NCBI RefSeq assembly: GCF_019468565.1 | Contig: NZ_CP080521.1 | Location: forward strand, 3,348,001-3,412,000 | Direction of reading: 5' to 3' | DNA length: 64,000 nt | From: Pseudonocardia sp. DSM 110487 | Lineage (GTDB): Bacteria > Actinomycetota > Actinomycetes > Mycobacteriales > Pseudonocardiaceae | Part shown: positions 59,504 to 64,000 of the stretch, in pieces | Layout of the letters: every line of letters begins with the position of its first letter | How positions within the stretch are numbered: the stretch's first letter is position 1 | Notes under the pieces: generated by a model | What the model was told of the DNA's origin: nothing | The model's input: only the letters and a program-made list of their open reading frames with translations | Databases searched by the model: none | Position numbers and translations under genes: made by a program

Positions 59504-60642
59504 ACGCCGCACACGCCGCCGCCACGAAGGTGCCGTTCGGCACGCGGCTGCGGGACTGGTGGGGTTCGCTGGACCGCTGGCAGCAGTGGGCGGTCATCAT
59601 TCCCGCCGTCGTGCTCATCTACCTGCTGCCCGTGCTCAACCCGCCGCTGCTCACCACGGAGCCGGGCACCGACTTCCAGATCACGCTGTTCAACGCGGCG
59701 CGGATCGCGCTGATCGCGATCGGACTGAACATCGTGGTGGGGCAGGCGGGGCTGCTCGACCTCGGCTACGTCGGCTTCTTCGCCGTCGGCGCATACACGA
59801 CGGCGGTGTTCTCGAGCCCCGACTCGTTCCTCGCCACCGAGTACCCGTGGCTGGCCTGCATCCCGCTGGCGATGTTCGTCACGGCGGTGTCCGGGCTCAT
59901 CCTCGGCGCCCCCACGCTGAGGCTGCGCGGCGACTACCTCGCGATCGTCACCCTCGGGTTCGGCGAGATCGTCCGGCTGCTCGCCGACAACCTCGATCCG
60001 CTGCGCGGCCAGCGCGGCTTCAGCGCCATCCCCGGCCCCGAGGTCGCACGCGCGGACGGCTCGCAGATCTTCACCTCCACGGACGGCACGCCGTGGTACT
60101 GGCTGACCGTCACAGTGATCATCGTGGTGCTCATGTTCGTGGGCAACCTCGAGCGCAGCCGCGTGGGCAGGGCGTGGGTGGCCATCCGGGAGGACGAGGA
60201 CGCCGCCGAGGCGATGGGTGTGCCGACGTTCCGGTTCAAGCTGTGGGCCTTCGCGATGGGTGCCACCGTCGGCGGGCTGTCCGGCTCGATCTACGCCGGG
60301 CAGATCGGCTTCATCAACAGCCAGGGCTTCGACATCATCACGTCGATCCTGTTCCTCGCCGCCGTGGTGCTCGGTGGGTCGGGCAACAAGGTCGGGGTGA
60401 TCCTCGGCGCGTTCATCATCGTCTACATCCCTGACCGGTTCCAGGTGATCGCCCAGTACCGGTTCCTGATCTTCGGGCTGGCCATCATCGTGCTCATGAT
60501 CTTCCGCCCGCAGGGCCTCCTCGGTGCCCGCCAGCGCCTGCTGACCTACGGCCGGCAGGCCTACCAGCGCCTGATCGGCAAGGGGGAGCAGATCAGCAGC
60601 GAGAGCGCGCTGGGCAAGCACGAGGAAGGGGTGCTCCGGTGA
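59500..60642 (+). CDS. livM: branched-chain amino-acid ABC permease LivM
   Basis: 380 residues. About ten membrane segments. LNIVVGQAGLLDLGYVGFFAVGAYTTAVF, TLRLRGDYLAIVTLGFGEIVRLLADN, the coupling loop GRAWVAIREDEDAAEAMGVPTFRFKL and FLAAVVLGGSGNKVGVILGAF mark LivM. It has an N-terminal extension of about 30 residues before the first helix and a hydrophilic tail of about 40. Overlaps livG by GTGA. Confidence 0.95.
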   Translation: MNAAHAAATKVPFGTRLRDWWGSLDRWQQWAVIIPAVVLIYLLPVLNPPLLTTEPGTDFQITLFNAARIALIAIGLNIVVGQAGLLDLGYVGFFAVGAYTTAVFSSPDSFLATEYPWLACIPLAMFVTAVSGLILGAPTLRLRGDYLAIVTLGFGEIVRLLADNLDPLRGQRGFSAIPGPEVARADGSQIFTSTDGTPWYWLTVTVIIVVLMFVGNLERSRVGRAWVAIREDEDAAEAMGVPTFRFKLWAFAMGATVGGLSGSIYAGQIGFINSQGFDIITSILFLAAVVLGGSGNKVGVILGAFIIVYIPDRFQVIAQYRFLIFGLAIIVLMIFRPQGLLGARQRLLTYGRQAYQRLIGKGEQISSESALGKHEEGVLR

Positions 60643-61574
60643 CCCGCCCCGAGCCGCCCACCGAGGAGATCTCGGCCGAGCCGCCGGAGGGCGGTCTCGT
60701 CGCCGAGCTGCAGCGGATGACGCCGCAGGAGCGGGCGGCGCACGAGCGGGAGGTGGCGGCAGCAGCCGCCACCGATCGGGAGATCGCCGTCGGCGTCGGC
60801 GACACGCTGCTCGAGCTGCGCGACCTCACGATGCGCTTCGGCGGCCTGACCGCCCTCGACGCCGTGTCCTTCTCGATCCAGCGTGGCGAGATCCTCGGGC
60901 TGATCGGGCCGAACGGCGCGGGCAAGACCACCTGCTTCAACGCCATGACCGGCGTATTCCGCCCGACGTCGGGCGATGTGCTCCTCGAGGGACGCTCGAT
61001 CAGCCGCCGCCACCGCTACGAGATCACCCGGCTCGGCATCGCGCGGACGTTCCAGAACATCCGGCTGTTCGGTGAGATGACGGCGCTCGAGAACGTCATG
61101 GTGGGCACGGACGCCCGCCACAAGACGAGCGTCCCGGGGGCCGTCTTCCGCATGCCGCGGCACTACGCCGAGGAGCGGGCGGGCGTCGAGAAGTCGATGG
61201 CCCTGCTCGAGTTCGTCGGCATCGCCGACCGTGCCGCGGAGAAGGCGCGCAACCTGCCCTACGGCTACCAGCGGCGGCTGGAGATCGCGCGTGCGCTCGC
61301 CACCGAGCCGAAGCTGCTGTGCCTCGACGAGCCGGCCGCCGGCTTCAACCCCGCGGAGAAGGACGACCTGGTCGCCCTGATCCGCAAGATCAGGGAGGAC
61401 GGGTACACCGTCCTCGTCATCGAGCACGACATGAGGGTGGTGATGGGCGTCACCGACCGCATCGTCGTCCTCGAGTTCGGACGCAAGATCGCTGACGACG
61501 AGCCGGAGGCGATCCGCGAAGACCCCGCCGTCGTGGCGGCGTACCTGGGGGTGCCCGACGATGGCTCTGCTTGA
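60639..61574 (+). CDS. livG: branched-chain amino-acid ABC ATPase LivG
   Basis: 311 residues, about 50 longer than usual because of a charged N-terminal extension (EEISAEPPEGGLVAEL, QERAAHEREVAAAAATDRE). Walker A GPNGAGKTT, Q-loop RTFQNIRLFGEMTALENVMVG, signature LPYGYQRRLEIARAL, Walker B LLCLDEPAAGFNP, His switch IEHDMRVVMGV. Signature motif variant LPYGYQ instead of LSGGQ is normal for LivG. Overlaps livF by 14 bp. Confidence 0.95.
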   Translation: MTRPEPPTEEISAEPPEGGLVAELQRMTPQERAAHEREVAAAAATDREIAVGVGDTLLELRDLTMRFGGLTALDAVSFSIQRGEILGLIGPNGAGKTTCFNAMTGVFRPTSGDVLLEGRSISRRHRYEITRLGIARTFQNIRLFGEMTALENVMVGTDARHKTSVPGAVFRMPRHYAEERAGVEKSMALLEFVGIADRAAEKARNLPYGYQRRLEIARALATEPKLLCLDEPAAGFNPAEKDDLVALIRKIREDGYTVLVIEHDMRVVMGVTDRIVVLEFGRKIADDEPEAIREDPAVVAAYLGVPDDGSA

Positions 61575-62283
61575 GCTGGACGGCGTGGCCGTGCACTACG
61601 GGCGCATCCAGGCGCTCTCGGACGTGTCGGTCACGGTGGAGGCAGGCGAGATCGTGGCCCTGATCGGCGCCAACGGTGCCGGCAAGACCACCACGATGCG
61701 GGCCGTCTCCGGGCTGTTGCCGCTGAGCGCGGGCCGGGTGGTCTTCGAGGGCGAGGACATCACGCGGCTGCGGGCCGACCTGCGGGTCCGCCGCGGGATC
61801 TGCCAGGCGCCGGAGGGTCGCGGCGTGTTCCCGGGCCTCACGGTGCTGGAGAACCTCGACATGGGGGCCTACAGCCGCAAGGACCGGCGCACGGCCGCCT
61901 ACCGCGAGGACCTGGACCACGTGTTCGAGCTGTTCCCGCGCCTCGCGGAGCGGCGCAACCAGGCGGGCGGCACCCTGTCCGGCGGCGAGCAGCAGATGGT
62001 CGCGATCGGCCGCGCGCTGATGGCGCGGCCCCGGGTGCTGCTGCTCGACGAGCCGTCGATGGGGCTCGCGCCGCAGATCATCCAGCAGATCTTCCGGATC
62101 ATCAGCAGCATCAACGCCGACCGGGGCACCACCGTGCTGCTGGTGGAGCAGAACGCGAGCCAGGCCCTCGCCCTCGCGCACCGGGCGTACGTGCTGGAGA
62201 CGGGGCGGGTGGTGCAGCACGGCACCGGCCGTCAGCTGCTCGACGATCCTGCCGTGCGCAACGCTTACCTCGGCGTGGCCTGA
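61561..62283 (+). CDS. livF: branched-chain amino-acid ABC ATPase LivF
   Basis: 240 residues. Walker A GANGAGKTTTM, Q-loop CQAPEGRGVFPGLTVLENLDMG, signature LSGGEQQMVAIGRAL, Walker B LLLLDEPSMGLAP, His-loop replaced by VEQNASQAL as in all LivF. Last gene of the importer; the set of five is complete. Confidence 0.95.
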   Translation: MALLELDGVAVHYGRIQALSDVSVTVEAGEIVALIGANGAGKTTTMRAVSGLLPLSAGRVVFEGEDITRLRADLRVRRGICQAPEGRGVFPGLTVLENLDMGAYSRKDRRTAAYREDLDHVFELFPRLAERRNQAGGTLSGGEQQMVAIGRALMARPRVLLLDEPSMGLAPQIIQQIFRIISSINADRGTTVLLVEQNASQALALAHRAYVLETGRVVQHGTGRQLLDDPAVRNAYLGVA

Positions 62284-62300
62284 TCATTCGGCCGTCCGGG

Positions 62301-62720
62301 TCAGAACCCGGACGGCCGGGTGTCCCGGTGCAGGCAGGTCAGCTTCGCCGTGCAGGTGCGCCTGCCCTCGGCGTCGGTGATCACGATCTCGGTGGTGGAC
62401 GTGCTGCGGCCGACGTGGATCGGCCGGGCCACCCCGGTGACCAGCCCTTCTGTGGCCGATCGGTGGTGGGTGCACGCGAGCTCGAGGCCGACCGGGAACC
62501 GGTCGGGCAGCGCGTGCAGCGCCGAGAGCGTGGAGCCGAGCGTCTCGGCCAGCACGGCGTTGGCGCCGCCGTGCAGCAGCCCGAACGGCTGGCGGTTGCC
62601 TGCCACCGGCATGGTGCCGACCACCTCGTCGAGGCTCAGCGAGACGAACTCGATGCCCATCAGCTTGGGGAGCTGCTCGGGTGCGTCGGGAAGCGTGAGC
62701 TCGGCCGGGTCGATGGGCAT
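62301..62720 (-). CDS. PaaI-type hotdog-fold thioesterase
   Basis: 139 residues. MGIEFVSLSLDEVVGTMPV, PFGLLHGGANAVLAETLGS (catalytic HGG and acidic residue of the central helix), RSATEGLVTGVARPIHVGRSTSTTEIVI. Hydrolyses acyl-CoA or aryl-CoA thioesters, preferred acyl group unknown. Convergent with livF with an 17-bp gap. Confidence 0.92.
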   Translation of the reverse strand: MPIDPAELTLPDAPEQLPKLMGIEFVSLSLDEVVGTMPVAGNRQPFGLLHGGANAVLAETLGSTLSALHALPDRFPVGLELACTHHRSATEGLVTGVARPIHVGRSTSTTEIVITDAEGRRTCTAKLTCLHRDTRPSGF

Positions 62721-62734
62721 TCCGGCACCCTATG

Positions 62735-63859
62735 TCAGCCCCATCCGACGCTGACGTCGGTAGCGCCGAGCAGGGCGGCGTAGCGCGCGGCGGGTGCGTG
62801 CACCGCCTCGCGGACCGCGGCGGGGAGCTCGCTGAACGGGCGGATGGTGACCGCGAGCTCCCCGTCGCGCCGCTCGTGCTCCCACACCGCGGCCACCGCC
62901 CCGTCGACGACGAGGACGGGGGAGATCCAGCCCGCGGTGCGCGACACCTCGGACGTGCGTTCCGGCGGTACCGCGCGCTCGCGGTGGGAGCGCGGCGCGA
63001 TCACCCATGGGTCGAAGCCGGGGAGCAGCACGACGTCCCCTTCCGGGGAGTCGGGAACGGCGGCGAGCTCGTCGGCGTCCTCGGCGCGGACGACGAACCC
63101 GGCCTCGCCGTCGACCTCGACGGCGGTGAGCGCGTCGGCGTTCTCCCGGAACCAGCGCCGGGCAGGGGCAGGCTGGTCGCCCCACCAGCGGGCGACGTCG
63201 ACCGCGGTGGCCGGCCCGTTGGCGGTGAGGAAGCGCAGCAGCACCTCACGGTTGGCCGCGGACGGGTCGATCGGCCGCAGCGGGCGCCCGAGCCATGCCG
63301 CCGGGTTGACGAACGAGACCGCGCCGTCCGTGGACGGCCCGGAGCAGAGCAGGCCACGGCTCGCCGCCGGTTTGAGCACGGCGCCCCAGCCGGTGGAGAG
63401 CGGGGCGGCGAGTGCCGGGTCGCCGAGCCGAGCGGTGATCGCGGCTGCGAGCTCGGCCCTGCTGAGCGGCTCGGCGCCGAGCACCTCGCCGACGGCCTCG
63501 GTGATCGCGTGCACCTGCTCCCCGGTGACGCCGTGCTCACGCTCGTACGAGGGCGGGAAGCGACGGCGCGACTCGTAGTCGGTGCGCGCACCCACCCAGA
63601 CGTCGAGCTCGTCGGCGGGCAGCAGGTGCAAGGTGCCGCGCATGGCCCACGTGCGCACGAGCGACCGGTCGCGCCACAGCGCCGTGTCGAGGTCGGGCGG
63701 GGTGGCGCTGCGGATGCCGGCGATCAGCTCGGTGCACGACGCCACCTGCGCATGCAGCCCGCAGACCCGCCGCGCCACGGCGAGCGCGTCGGCCGCGGGC
63801 TCGACGAGGAGCTGCCGCCGCAACCGCCACCGCACCACTTGCCGCCATGTCACCTTCAC
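62735..63859 (-). CDS. winged-helix DNA-binding domain protein (HTH_42/AlkZ-like family)
   Basis: 374 residues. Opens TWRQVVRWRLRRQLL and CGLHAQVASCTELIAGIRS, followed by RSLVRTWAMRGTLHLLPADELDVWV. These are the marks of the HTH_42 family, whose member AlkZ is a DNA glycosylase that unhooks interstrand crosslinks. The QxQ catalytic pair of AlkZ is not evident (HAQVAS carries one Gln), so glycosylase activity is uncertain. GTG start at 63859. The stop lies 14 bp before the thioesterase start. Confidence 0.85.
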   Translation of the reverse strand: MKVTWRQVVRWRLRRQLLVEPAADALAVARRVCGLHAQVASCTELIAGIRSATPPDLDTALWRDRSLVRTWAMRGTLHLLPADELDVWVGARTDYESRRRFPPSYEREHGVTGEQVHAITEAVGEVLGAEPLSRAELAAAITARLGDPALAAPLSTGWGAVLKPAASRGLLCSGPSTDGAVSFVNPAAWLGRPLRPIDPSAANREVLLRFLTANGPATAVDVARWWGDQPAPARRWFRENADALTAVEVDGEAGFVVRAEDADELAAVPDSPEGDVVLLPGFDPWVIAPRSHRERAVPPERTSEVSRTAGWISPVLVVDGAVAAVWEHERRDGELAVTIRPFSELPAAVREAVHAPAARYAALLGATDVSVGWG

Positions 63860-63910
63860 GGTGCGATCCCAGCACAGGAGCCCGACCGGAAGGGAAGGGA
63901 GCTCGGGAGG

Positions 63911-64000
63911 CTACGGCTTGTGCGTCACGAAGATCGCAGTGCCGGGGAAGAGACGGCCTCGCAGGGGGGACCACTGGCCCCACACGGTCTCCCGGTCCTC
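63911..64000 (-). CDS. C-terminal end of a probable SAM-dependent methyltransferase, partial
   Basis: Only 29 codons and a TAG (63913-63911) are inside the window; the frame reads in from the right edge. The peptide includes EDRETVWGQWSPLRG and ends GTAIFVTHKP. I recognise this ending from actinobacterial class I methyltransferases, but the fragment is too short for certainty. The 51 bp between this stop and the winged-helix start may hold its promoter. Confidence 0.45.
   Translation of the reverse strand, partial: EDRETVWGQWSPLRGRLFPGTAIFVTHKP

Overview
The window reads as chromosomal DNA of a high-GC actinobacterium. Codon third positions are almost all G or C, GTG and TTG starts are common, and many genes start directly behind a TAnnnT -10 box with no leader. 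The gene order from the primary sigma factor to an RNA methyltransferase (sigA, suhB, cei, DUF4193, DUF3093, dut, DUF3710, hydrolase, OB-fold protein, DUF3159, ceoC, ceoB, permease, TrmA-like) matches a block I know from Mycobacterium tuberculosis (about Rv2703 down to Rv2689c). Protein style, the DprE2-like reductase and the regulators suggest a member of the Pseudonocardiales; the genus was not verified. No CRISPR array, complete insertion sequence, prophage or rRNA operon was seen.

Region 1 (1-16.7 kb) is the conserved housekeeping block. It has the end of an ECF sigma factor at the left edge, an inserted phosphotransferase gene between cei and the DUF4193 gene, no ppgK next to suhB, and a DUF3710 protein enlarged by a long repetitive tail. 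Region 2 (16.7-25.98 kb) holds a ROK regulator, a copper amine oxidase with its permease, a TetR regulator divergent from a macrolide-type glycosyltransferase, and the RNA-binding protein Tex. Region 3 (26-36.7 kb) is mixed metabolism: two SAM methyltransferases, a threonine-dehydratase-like enzyme, an F420-type oxidoreductase, a DEAD-box helicase, an MFS permease, a DsbA-like protein, a second ROK protein, shikimate dehydrogenase and a DprE2-like reductase.

Region 4 (36.9-40.5 kb) is a four-gene ABC importer of the NMT1/THI5 type. Region 5 (40.5-46.9 kb) has a double GNAT, a shortened nucleoside hydrolase, an arylamine N-acetyltransferase, RNase H, and a TetR/DUF309 pair divergent from an MFS/SDR pair with two clear operators. 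Region 6 (46.9-51.6 kb) is a tightly overlapping minus-strand operon: luciferase-like monooxygenase, FMN reductase, ECF sigma factor with a SnoaL-like tail, and two RibD/DHFR-like reductases, headed by an AraC regulator. A small fold-back element (MITE-like) lies just upstream of it. Region 7 (51.8-55.9 kb) has an NmrA-like protein, a DUF6319-like protein, an SDR and a flippase-like membrane protein.

Region 8 (56.2-64 kb) has a tRNA with Leu anticodon CAA in a class I body, the antiterminator response regulator pdtaR, a complete branched-chain amino-acid ABC importer (SBP, LivH, LivM, LivG, LivF), a hotdog thioesterase, a winged-helix protein and, at the right edge, the tail of a probable methyltransferase. 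Several convergent or divergent junctions carry hairpin terminators or paired operators, which are listed separately.
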